Source of the DNA: Chloroflexota bacterium
GTDB taxonomy: Bacteria; Chloroflexota; Dehalococcoidia; Lucifugimonadales; Lucifugimonadaceae
Assembly: GCA_013204555.1 (NCBI GenBank)
Contig: JABMNO010000041.1
Span: 30,042-94,041 of the forward strand
Reading direction: 5' to 3'
Length of the DNA: 64,000 nt
Below, piece after piece: positions 25,495 to 33,369 of the stretch. The position numbers and the translations under genes are program-made. Under the pieces are notes generated by a model. That model saw only the letters and a list, made by a program, of their open reading frames with translations, was not told where the DNA came from and did not search any database. Numbering within the stretch: the first letter of the stretch is position 1; every line of letters starts with the position of its first letter.

Positions 25495-25577
25495 ATATTC
25501 TCCCTCGCCCTCTGGGAGACGATTGAGGTGAGGGGGCCGTTCGTCTTGTGCGACGCTTGAACAGCCAAAACCGCCCT

Positions 25578-25614
25578 CATCCTAACCTTCTCCCACAGGG
25601 AGAAGGTTAGGATG
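25578..25614. repeat. 17-bp perfect hairpin between the two enolase paralogues
   Basis: The left arm 25578-25594 starts CATCCTAACC, the loop is ACA, and the right arm 25598-25614 ends GGTTAGGATG: 17 uninterrupted pairs. The core CCCTCATCCTAACCTTCTCCC is of the type seen in the CCCTCACCC...CTCTCCC intergenic repeats of many bacteria. A degenerate cousin (CCCTCGCCC ... GGTGAGGG) lies at 25502-25534, in front of paralogue 2. It may attenuate readthrough or stabilise the upstream message. Confidence 0.75.
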
Positions 25615-25653
25615 TGCCTCCTCGCCCGAAGTGGGCGCAGGGGCAATTCAATA

Positions 25654-26862
25654 TCATTGCGGCCCGCGCTCAATCTCCATCTCATCAACTCGCGCCTGAG
25701 TTTCTGCAGTGCGTTGAGCGGCCGGCCCCCATGCGTCGATCAGGCTCTTGCCGGGGGTGTCGCTGACGCGGACTGACGCGTCTGAACGATCTCGCACGCC
25801 TGCCTTCAGCCTGGTACCAAGCCCCGGAACCTGAGGCGCATGTATATAGCCGTCTCGAATATCCAGATTCGGGTCAACGAAGTCGTTGTACCAGCCTTTG
25901 AAGTAGTCGGGGACGTGCTCCTGCATCATGGCGTTGGGAGAACTGAAGCAAATGTGTGAGCAGGCAAAGATGTTGACCGGTCCTGTGGCGTCGTGAGGTG
26001 CAAACGGCACCTGATGAGCTGAAGCGAGGATTGCAATCTTGTGCGTCTCTGATATTCCACCGGTCCAAATCAGATCCGGCATGACGATGCGGGCTGAGCC
26101 GTTCTCTATGAACTGTCGCAGTTGCCAGCGCGTGAGTAGTCGCTCGGAGATACACACGGGAGCTTTTGTCGCTGCCTGCAATCTGGCGAGGGCGTCAGGG
26201 TTGAGCAGCGGCATCAGGTCTTCCTGCCACATCATGTCGTACTCGTCCATCGCCTGGGCAATTCGGATGGCGACCGGAAGCGTCCACTTGCCGTGGGCGT
26301 CGTTGGCAATCTGCATATCCATGCCAACCGCGTCGCGAATCTCACGAATTGGCTTGAGCGACATGTCTAGCTCTTTTGGCGAGAGAAACTGGCCGTCTGA
26401 GGCTGTAGCGAGCGCGATGGTGGGACCGCCCTTCATCGCCATGATGCCTTCATCCAACAGCCCTCTGGCTACATCTGCTGCGCCCTCATATGGCATGGAA
26501 GTTGCGTAAACCCGGATCTTATTCCGGACTGCGCCGCCCAGTAGCTCGTAAATAGGTAGTCCTGCAACCTGCCCCTTGATGTCCCAGAGAGCGATGTCTA
26601 TCGCTGAAATTGCCCGCATCTCTGCACCGCCATAGCCGGCGTGATCAGAGAGTCGAAACATCGCCTCCCAGTGACGCTCGATAGCTGCCGGGTCGCGCCC
26701 AATAAGCAGCGGACCAAACCAGTCATGTATCGCCGCTTCAACAACGGTTGGGGCATACCAGGTTTCGCCCAGCCCAACGAGGCCGGTGTCGGTGTAGATC
26801 TGGACCCAGATCACCTGCGGTCTCTCGGCCACCCGAATGGTCTCAATTTTCGTGATTTTCAT
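25654..26862 (-). CDS. Enolase-superfamily acid-sugar dehydratase-like enzyme, paralogue 3
   Basis: 402 residues from the ATG at 26862, which has GGGA upstream; a start four codons earlier (26874) is possible. It is closest by eye to paralogue 2. Catalytic residues: Lys144 (AMKG), Asp188 and His190 (NDAHGKW), Glu214 (QEDL), Glu240 (SERL), His290 (APHDATGP). A loop between Ala120 and Lys144 is about 10 residues shorter than in the other two, so the substrate cap probably differs. The gene starts opposite the first alcohol-dehydrogenase-like gene, across a 273-base divergent control region. Confidence 0.92.
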   Translation of the reverse strand: MKITKIETIRVAERPQVIWVQIYTDTGLVGLGETWYAPTVVEAAIHDWFGPLLIGRDPAAIERHWEAMFRLSDHAGYGGAEMRAISAIDIALWDIKGQVAGLPIYELLGGAVRNKIRVYATSMPYEGAADVARGLLDEGIMAMKGGPTIALATASDGQFLSPKELDMSLKPIREIRDAVGMDMQIANDAHGKWTLPVAIRIAQAMDEYDMMWQEDLMPLLNPDALARLQAATKAPVCISERLLTRWQLRQFIENGSARIVMPDLIWTGGISETHKIAILASAHQVPFAPHDATGPVNIFACSHICFSSPNAMMQEHVPDYFKGWYNDFVDPNLDIRDGYIHAPQVPGLGTRLKAGVRDRSDASVRVSDTPGKSLIDAWGPAAQRTAETQARVDEMEIERGPQ

Positions 26863-26892
26863 GTTCGTTCCCATCAGCCTGAGTAAGTTGGC

Positions 26893-26948
26893 GGGAGTAT
26901 ATTCCCAATTAGCACGTTCGGGGAATTTAATACTCGGGCCTTTGACGC
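26893..26948. promoter_or_regulatory. Pair of related operator-like motifs in a divergent promoter region
   Basis: GGGAGTATATTCCC (26893-26906) is an imperfect palindrome. About 25 bases on, GGGGAATTTAATACTCGGG (26930-26948) contains the same half-sites in opposite order (GGGAAT then ATACTC). Two related sites between divergent catabolic genes would suit a local repressor such as a GntR- or IclR-type protein, but no regulator gene is encoded nearby. Confidence 0.35.
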
Positions 26949-27135
26949 GTTTGGACCGATAGTGTTCACAGGCAATCTTTTGAAGGCTTCACGCCCACGC
27001 GAGAACCGTTGTCGATCAATTTCACTTTGCGCCTGGTAATCCTCAACCACTAAACACCTTTTCGGCACGTCGCTGGCGGAGTAAAGTTGGGCGCTATTGA
27101 AACAAATCCTTCTTTTACCAAGGACCTACGAATCA

Positions 27136-28113
27136 ATGAAGGCAGTACAACTGGTAGCCCACCGCACGTTTGAACAGGTGGACATAGCAGAACCGGTCCC
27201 AGCCGAGGGGCAGGCAAAAATCAAAGTAGAAGCGGTCTCACCGTGCGCTAGCGATATTCACGGTTCATTCGACGCGCATATGCCTGAAGAGAAATATCCA
27301 TTGGCTCCGGGCATGCCATGTCACGAGATCGTGGGAACAGTTGTCGAGTCAAAGACGGACGAAATTAACGTTGGCCAACGGGCTATCGTCTTGCCAACTC
27401 CGGGCATGGGCGGAATGGTTGAGTACATCACTCAGTCTCCAGATCGGATCATTCCAATTCCGGACTGGGGTCCAATTGATGAGTGGATGATGTGCCAGCA
27501 CTCCGGCACAGTCCTCTTCGCAGCGAAGCACTGGGGCAACCCGGCCGGCAAACGCATAGCGGTGCTCGGTCAGGGTGGCATTGGCCTCTCATTCACCATG
27601 ATTGCTGAGAAGCAGGGCGCACGACAGGTAATTGGTATCGACCTGCTCGACTACCGCCTCAAGAAGGCGCAGGAACTGGGCGCGACGGACACCGTCAATC
27701 CGGACAAAGACAATCTCATTGAGGCACTGGAAGAGATAACCGGTGGTGAGGGTGTGGACGTTGTGGTCGACGCTACGGGCGATCCTGATGGCCTTGAGAC
27801 CTGTATCCACGCAGTTAAGCGACACGGAACAATTCTGGGCTTCAGCCTGACCGGTTCCGAGGGCAAACGAGCGTCTTTCGTCCATGGTGACTGGATGCGC
27901 AAGGCCGTCACCATCATCCCAACCCAGATCGCGGGGACGGACCGGCCAACGGATGAGATCAGGGACATGGTCGCACTGAAAGAGCGAGGCTGGATGGACC
28001 CTGGTCTACTCAAGACCCACAACCTCACGTTCAACGATGCTCAGCGGGCATACGACATGTACACCGATCGCGATGACGAAGTGATCAAAGTCGCCATGAA
28101 CTTTCCTGGCTAG
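27136..28113 (+). CDS. Medium-chain (zinc-type) alcohol dehydrogenase-like protein, copy 1
   Basis: 325 residues from the ATG giving MKAVQLVAHRTFEQ, matching the paralogue start; an AAGGA lies upstream. It shows the MDR layout: GroES-like N-terminal domain with Cys in SPCASDIHG, the CHE triplet in GMPCHEIVG, then the Rossmann motif AVLGQGGIGLSF and Asp in GIDLLDYR that favours NAD. The four-cysteine structural zinc lobe is missing, so only a catalytic zinc, if any, is expected. It probably oxidises a polyol or sugar alcohol feeding the neighbouring dehydratases (inference). Confidence 0.88.
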   Translation: MKAVQLVAHRTFEQVDIAEPVPAEGQAKIKVEAVSPCASDIHGSFDAHMPEEKYPLAPGMPCHEIVGTVVESKTDEINVGQRAIVLPTPGMGGMVEYITQSPDRIIPIPDWGPIDEWMMCQHSGTVLFAAKHWGNPAGKRIAVLGQGGIGLSFTMIAEKQGARQVIGIDLLDYRLKKAQELGATDTVNPDKDNLIEALEEITGGEGVDVVVDATGDPDGLETCIHAVKRHGTILGFSLTGSEGKRASFVHGDWMRKAVTIIPTQIAGTDRPTDEIRDMVALKERGWMDPGLLKTHNLTFNDAQRAYDMYTDRDDEVIKVAMNFPG

Positions 28114-28139
28114 AAAAAACTCGGAGTATCTAGAACCGA

Positions 28140-29105
28140 ATGAAAGCATTCCAACTCACCGCGCCACGAACACTTGAACAGGTCGATATTCCTGAGCCTT
28201 CGATCGAAGACGGTGAAGTCAAGATCAAGGTTGAACAGATGTCGGTCTGCGGTAGCGACATCATCCTGGAGTGGGCTCCTGACCTTCCTGAAGAGGAATA
28301 CCCCACTAAACCCGGAGCGCCGAACCACGAGGTCGTGGGCGTTGTTGTAGAGAGCCGAAATGATGAATATAAGGAGGGCGAACGAGCAATCGTGATCCCT
28401 CGCGATGTTGCCGGAATGGCCGAGTACCTGGTTCAGACGCCTGACCGGCTAATCAAAATTCCCGAGTGGGGACCGTCCGACGAATGGGTAATGTGTCAGC
28501 ATTCCGGCACAGTCCTCTACTCCGCCAAGCACTGGGGCAGCGCCGCGGGTAAGCGGATCGCCGTCCTCGGACAGGGCGGGATTGGCCTCTCTTTCACGAT
28601 GATCGCTGAACGACAGGGCGCCGCTCAGGTGATCGGATTGGATCTTGTTGAAGAGCGATGCCAGAAATCATCGGAGCTTGGGGCGACGCACACAATCAAC
28701 CCGGGTAGCGAAGATATTTTCGAGGCGTTAGATGAGATCACTAAGGGCGAGGGCGTCGATGTCGTTGTCGATGCCAGCGGTAACCCGGACGGCCTCGAAA
28801 CGTGCATCCGCATGGCCAAGCAGAAGGGCCAGATCATTGGATTTAGCCTGGTCTTTGATCAGCAGACCATCAGGCATCGCAACTGGATGAGCAAAGAGGT
28901 GACGATCAACCCCACTGTTGTCGCCAGCACGAATCAACCGGTCAAAGAAATCCGCGAGATTGTGGCGCTGAAAGAGCGCGGGTGGATCGATCCCGGAGTG
29001 CTCAAGACACACAACATGACGTGGAGCCAGACACCAGATGCCTACCAGCTTTATGCCGATCGAAAAGACGGCGTGATCAAAATCGCCATTTCAATCGACG
29101 ATTAG
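28140..29105 (+). CDS. Medium-chain alcohol dehydrogenase-like protein, copy 2
   Basis: 321 residues, a clear tandem paralogue of the preceding gene (26 bases away): MKAFQLTAPRTLEQVDIPEP, SVCGSDIILEW, PNHEVVGVVVES, and an almost identical core from DEWVMCQHSGTVL to the dinucleotide motif AVLGQGGIGLSF. As in copy 1 the structural-zinc loop is absent. Divergence is concentrated in the N-terminal substrate-facing half, which suggests two related substrates. The two copies form a rightward operon. Confidence 0.88.
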   Translation: MKAFQLTAPRTLEQVDIPEPSIEDGEVKIKVEQMSVCGSDIILEWAPDLPEEEYPTKPGAPNHEVVGVVVESRNDEYKEGERAIVIPRDVAGMAEYLVQTPDRLIKIPEWGPSDEWVMCQHSGTVLYSAKHWGSAAGKRIAVLGQGGIGLSFTMIAERQGAAQVIGLDLVEERCQKSSELGATHTINPGSEDIFEALDEITKGEGVDVVVDASGNPDGLETCIRMAKQKGQIIGFSLVFDQQTIRHRNWMSKEVTINPTVVASTNQPVKEIREIVALKERGWIDPGVLKTHNMTWSQTPDAYQLYADRKDGVIKIAISIDD

Positions 29106-29193
29106 CGTCTGGTCTCGATTCACAAGGCGAGCCGTGGCATAATCACGTTTCTCTCGCGCATTAACGAACTATCCCTTTTTAGGAGCACTTGAA

Positions 29194-29670
29194 ATGGCAA
29201 TCGCCGTCGGCGCAGCAGCGCCAGATTTCTCACTATTGGACCAGGGTGGCGAAGCACACACGCTTAGCCAGCACAAGGGCCGCAACGTGATCCTGGCGTT
29301 CTTCCCCGCCGCCTTTTCGGGCGTCTGTGACACCGAGATGTGCACATTCCGAGACTCTCTGAGCGAGCTCGAGAATGCCAACGCTGATGTCATTGGCGTC
29401 TCCGTAGATGCCCGGTTCTCCAACGCCGAATTTGCCACCAAGCACAATCTGCCGTTCCCGATTCTCAGCGACTACAACCGCAGTGCCATCAAGGCTTACG
29501 ACGTTGTGTGGCCAAACTTCGCCGGAATGGACGGCTATGATGCCGCCACACGCTCAGTCTTCGTCATCGACGGCGATGGCACAGTCCAGTACGCCTGGGC
29601 CACAGAAGACTCACAGGGCAACCAGCCTCCCTACGATGACGTGAAAGCAGCCGCAGCCAAGCTGGGCTAA
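29194..29670 (+). CDS. Peroxiredoxin (AhpC/TSA family, AhpE-like)
   Basis: 158 residues. The peroxidatic cysteine is Cys45 in FFPAAFSGVCDTE; Cys50 follows closely, and no resolving cysteine is seen near the C-terminus, so it may be of 1-Cys or atypical type. It reduces H2O2 and organic peroxides at the expense of a thiol. The ATG has AGGAG at 8 bases. A CATAAT box at 29138-29143 is a weak promoter candidate. A palindromic GTAGGGGCA element sits 29 bases after the stop and may end the transcript. Confidence 0.93.
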   Translation: MAIAVGAAAPDFSLLDQGGEAHTLSQHKGRNVILAFFPAAFSGVCDTEMCTFRDSLSELENANADVIGVSVDARFSNAEFATKHNLPFPILSDYNRSAIKAYDVVWPNFAGMDGYDAATRSVFVIDGDGTVQYAWATEDSQGNQPPYDDVKAAAAKLG

Positions 29671-29698
29671 TCACCAGCAAGCGCGTCGCGACATTTTC

Positions 29699-29726
29699 GG
29701 TAGGGGCAGGTTCCAAACCTGCCCCT
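29699..29726. repeat. GTAGGGGCA-type palindrome after the peroxiredoxin gene
   Basis: AGGGGCAGGTT (29702-29712) pairs perfectly with AACCTGCCCCT (29716-29726) around a 3-base loop, and GGT precedes it. The same GGGCAGGTTT/AAACCTGCCC core recurs at 61502-61522. It probably acts as a transcript-end hairpin, although the T tract is poor. Confidence 0.7.
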
Positions 29727-29904
29727 CTTCGCGCCACTACCAACCATCACCAGGCGTTGGATAAGTCCGTCCGTATCACGCGTATTGGACATCGCAAACA
29801 ACATCGTTGAGCAATGTGATGAATCACTCCGACGATTTCAACATGCGCGGCTGGAAGAATTGCTAGCCTATGTGCTAGTAATAGCAAAACAGTGGAGGCA
29901 ATAC

Positions 29905-31347
29905 GTGAAGAACTGGCTCCGATGGCTTGACCTCACGTCCTGGGACTCGTGGTTCCCTCTGGGCGTCATAGGCCTGTTTTCGCTGTTCGCGATTCCAGCG
30001 GCTACGGGTGTCATGTCCTTCGGCCTGCCTGTTGGCAACGACGAGCGCCTGCACATCATCTATACAGAAGTTGGCTTGCAGACCACAGCAGGCATATTCG
30101 CTATCGTGATCAGTCTCTCACTGGTGGCAATTCAGTTCGCTGCACAGGAATACTCCCACAGAATCATGGAGTACTACATCCGCAGCGTTATCTTCTGGTC
30201 CACCATCGTGGTGTACCTCGGCATCATGATCATGACGATCATTCTCCAGGCGGGTGTTGACGATCCTCAGAGCACACGCGCTGGCGCGATCGTGATCGTG
30301 GCAAGTGTGCTGGCTATCGTTCTGTTGGTTCCGCATTTCATCATTACAGCCGCATATTTGAAGCCGGAATTCATCGTTGAGAAGCTATTACGCAGAGTTG
30401 ACGATGAATTTCTTTCTGGATTGGACGAGTCGGATCTGGCAAACGGACTTTCGTCTTCTCAAGATCGCCTACTGCCCGTTGTCGAGATTTGCGAACGATC
30501 AATTGACCGTGGCGACCTCACCACCACTCGGGCAGCAATATCCCGAATGATCGGTCGATATGAGGCGATTCCGGAGTCGATACAGGGCACGTCTATTGAC
30601 AACTACTTCATCGAACACCTGACCCGCATGGGCCGCAAGGCTGTTGCTCACGCTGATGAAGAGGAGGCTGCCGGGCACGTGATACGGGGCATCGAGACAA
30701 TTGGGGGAATCCGTTCACCTTCGCTGGCCATTGAGCGAATCGACATACTCGGATTCATGGCCGTCAGGCACGAAACCGAGGCAGCTATTGCTCAGATGAT
30801 CGCGTCTCTGCTAGGACTGAGCCAAAAGACAACTGATATTGGCGCAACCGCCACCATACTTACCTCTTATCAGGCGTTGATTCATCGTCTGATTGTCGGC
30901 GACTATGACCGGATCCTCAGACAACTTTCTGAAGCGGTTGAAAGTCTCAGCAAAGCATCTACCAGAGCGGGCGCCGTTGATGACACAGCGAGAGCGCTGG
31001 ACGTGTTGGAGGCGATTGGACATGACGCCGCATCGGCCGGGCTCGTCCGGGTCGTTCTAGATGTCACTGCCCGATTGAAAAACGCGGGCGTCTCTGCCGC
31101 TGAATCCAACCCCGACAGCGCGCAGGAAACCGTGCTGCGATTGCTCCGTATTGAGCGGGCGCTGGACCAGTCTGAGCGCGATGCTCTGGCCACCCTCGCG
31201 TTTGCGCGTGGTGAAGTTGAGGCGGCGGTGAAGCGTTCAGCACCGAGGACGAGCACAAATCCGCCCGCCGATGATGGAGCCTCTGGGCTAAGCGGCGGCG
31301 ATAACCTTGACGCTTCCGGGTTCTCAGACCTCTGGGACGAAGACTAG
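29905..31347 (+). CDS. DUF2254-like predicted membrane protein
   Basis: 480 residues from a GTG at 29905 that has GGAGG (29894-29898) six bases upstream; the frame stays open to 29785 without a better start. Four membrane segments occupy about residues 15-150, with the family-like stretch AGIFAIVISLSLVAIQFAAQEYS and a following helix pair. The remaining ~320 residues are soluble and helical, probably cytoplasmic. DUF2254 proteins have no established function. The last 24 bases overlap, convergently, the end of the V4R gene. Confidence 0.75.
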   Translation: MKNWLRWLDLTSWDSWFPLGVIGLFSLFAIPAATGVMSFGLPVGNDERLHIIYTEVGLQTTAGIFAIVISLSLVAIQFAAQEYSHRIMEYYIRSVIFWSTIVVYLGIMIMTIILQAGVDDPQSTRAGAIVIVASVLAIVLLVPHFIITAAYLKPEFIVEKLLRRVDDEFLSGLDESDLANGLSSSQDRLLPVVEICERSIDRGDLTTTRAAISRMIGRYEAIPESIQGTSIDNYFIEHLTRMGRKAVAHADEEEAAGHVIRGIETIGGIRSPSLAIERIDILGFMAVRHETEAAIAQMIASLLGLSQKTTDIGATATILTSYQALIHRLIVGDYDRILRQLSEAVESLSKASTRAGAVDDTARALDVLEAIGHDAASAGLVRVVLDVTARLKNAGVSAAESNPDSAQETVLRLLRIERALDQSERDALATLAFARGEVEAAVKRSAPRTSTNPPADDGASGLSGGDNLDASGFSDLWDED

Positions 31348-32442
31348 CCTCAACGATTCTCCGTCGCGTTCACTGGATGCGAACCGGACCGCATTACCGC
31401 TGAGTCCTTCCAGCAGGCTATCCAACTCTCCAGCAATAAACGGCACGAAAGCTGCCTGATTGAGCGGTGATGCGATCTCCGGCGCTTCCCCAATCACCAC
31501 GGTGAATCCATCGCCCTCAGGAATGACATCAACAGTCATATATCTAAGATCAGAGTACAGACTCTCAATCACCTGCTCAGGCGTGCCTTCGTACTGCTCT
31601 CTGATTAAGGGGATGATCTCCGCGCCCACACGGGCACCAGTCTCGAAACAGGCGTCTCCACCGATCTCCAGGTTGGACAGCACCGAGCTGGCGAGAAGCA
31701 ATTGATAGTAACCAACGTCCACCACCCCACTATTATCATCGCCTCGGAGTCTCTCAAGTGACCCGCCCACCATGCCAACCGGGTCCACCTCGATAGTGAA
31801 GCTACCAAGTTGATCATCCAGTGGTGCAGCGATCTCCCGGTCGGTCGGATTACCTATAACAAAGCGACATGCGCCGTGACCACTGCCGCCACACTCAGAT
31901 TCCCAGGCGTCAAGATCGCGATCCAGCATCGCGCCCAGCACACCTGCGAACATCCCGGCGTGGAAGAAACATATTGAGCGATCGGCACCAACTCCAGAAC
32001 ACTCAGCGCAACCTTTGAACTCCACCACGAATCGACCGTTGACAACGTCGACAGAGATCAGATCAAGATCACCCTGAGCGGTCTTCTTCATTAGCGACTT
32101 AAAGATGCGATCCATCACCTTCTTTAGCGTGGTAAATGCGCGTTCATCGTCCCAGATGTCAAACTTCCAGAAGAAGTCCGACGGCATGCCCAGCCGACGC
32201 ATGATGAAGTAGGCGTTCCGTTTGGATGATGCATATCCGGCAGCGTACAGAACACGACTGAACGCGGGATTGCTGGACATCAGCAGACTGGTTGCAACTT
32301 GTGGCACAAACGTGCTGATCTGATCGCCCATCGTCGCTCGCCCTGCATCTTCGGCCGGGCCCCTGGTGATCTTGCTCAGCGCCCTGGCCCACAGTTGATC
32401 AGAGAGCCTGTCCGCCGCTATTGAACTACTGGCCTGTGTCAT
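31324..32442 (-). CDS. V4R (4-vinyl reductase)-domain protein
   Basis: 372 residues from the ATG at 32442 (MTQASSSIAADRL). The first half carries a V4R-type domain: FKGCAECSGVG, CFFHAGMFAGVLGAML, ESECGGSGHGACRFVIG, the Cys-rich hallmark near residue 190-205 that can bind a metal or small hydrocarbon. The second half looks like a degenerate second copy (CFETGARVGAEIIPLI) without the cysteines. V4R domains act as ligand sensors or in bacteriochlorophyll/phenol pathways. The start overlaps the stop of the membrane gene upstream by 4 bases, so the two are probably a sensor-plus-membrane unit. Confidence 0.78.
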   Translation of the reverse strand: MTQASSSIAADRLSDQLWARALSKITRGPAEDAGRATMGDQISTFVPQVATSLLMSSNPAFSRVLYAAGYASSKRNAYFIMRRLGMPSDFFWKFDIWDDERAFTTLKKVMDRIFKSLMKKTAQGDLDLISVDVVNGRFVVEFKGCAECSGVGADRSICFFHAGMFAGVLGAMLDRDLDAWESECGGSGHGACRFVIGNPTDREIAAPLDDQLGSFTIEVDPVGMVGGSLERLRGDDNSGVVDVGYYQLLLASSVLSNLEIGGDACFETGARVGAEIIPLIREQYEGTPEQVIESLYSDLRYMTVDVIPEGDGFTVVIGEAPEIASPLNQAAFVPFIAGELDSLLEGLSGNAVRFASSERDGESLRLVFVPEV

Positions 32443-33251
32443 GACCGCAATACCCCGTCCAGTCGTCGGTAGCTGATCACCTGATGCAGCCGATGCACCA
32501 GAAGCCCAACAATCAGGGATAAGTATCCAAACAAGAAGAGGAAATCGAGTGTCGAGCCTTCTTCTTCGGCGATATCCCACAATGAGTCATTAGTCGCGAA
32601 CTCGTAGGCATACACCAAGGTGAGACTCGCGATGATTGCCGCGCCTATGACCGCAAACGATGCACTCTCCTGATACTGGCTGCGGGCATTCTGGACGTAC
32701 ATGGCCAGCACCGGCACCAGCGCAGCCATGATCAAAACATCAAAAATGCGGATCAGCAGATAGCTGACTGCAATCTCAGCGTTGATGTCCAGGATCTTTC
32801 CATACTCGTCGAAAGAATTAACGACGATAGCCACTCCGAACAGTACCGTTGCTCCAACTGCGATCCTTGAGCCGCTGCTCAGCGATGGCACCGACACTAC
32901 CCGAAGGATGAAAATGCAGGCTCCCAACAAGAACGCGTACGAGAATATCTGGTAGGCCAGCAATGCCTTGAAGAACTGCTCGTCAAGGACTTCAAACGCC
33001 TGATCCACCAGCCACGAGATATTGAACAGGCCGTAAAAGAACAAGAATCCTGTGAGCAGCAGGAACACACGACGCATATCGCCCCTGTACATTCCGGCCA
33101 CCGATAGCGCCAACGCCGCGCTCATGAACATAAAGATCGGTTGACCGTGCTCCGCGTAGTTAGATGCTGCTCCGTCTGGAAGCACCAGAATTACCGCAGC
33201 GATCAACAGCGCGGCGATGATTCCCAGTACCAGGAACTTCGACGAAGTCAC
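32439..33251 (-). CDS. Hypothetical multi-helix membrane protein
   Basis: 270 residues with about seven or eight hydrophobic helices, starting with FLVLGIIAALLIAAVILVL. I recognise no family motif. The layout resembles 7TM signalling membrane domains, but no output domain is attached. It is translationally coupled (ATGA) to the V4R protein and divergent from the PAS-GGDEF-EAL gene, so a role in sensing or signal relay with those neighbours is possible. Confidence 0.75.
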   Translation of the reverse strand: MTSSKFLVLGIIAALLIAAVILVLPDGAASNYAEHGQPIFMFMSAALALSVAGMYRGDMRRVFLLLTGFLFFYGLFNISWLVDQAFEVLDEQFFKALLAYQIFSYAFLLGACIFILRVVSVPSLSSGSRIAVGATVLFGVAIVVNSFDEYGKILDINAEIAVSYLLIRIFDVLIMAALVPVLAMYVQNARSQYQESASFAVIGAAIIASLTLVYAYEFATNDSLWDIAEEEGSTLDFLFLFGYLSLIVGLLVHRLHQVISYRRLDGVLRS

Positions 33252-33369
33252 ATGCAGCCTTAGAACAAAAGCAGTTTCAAACTTTGAGCAAATGATACCC
33301 TTCGTTCGGCAATTCAGCCCAATTCAGGGATAGTCATGTCACACCAGCGGCGCTGGGTGATGCCAACAG

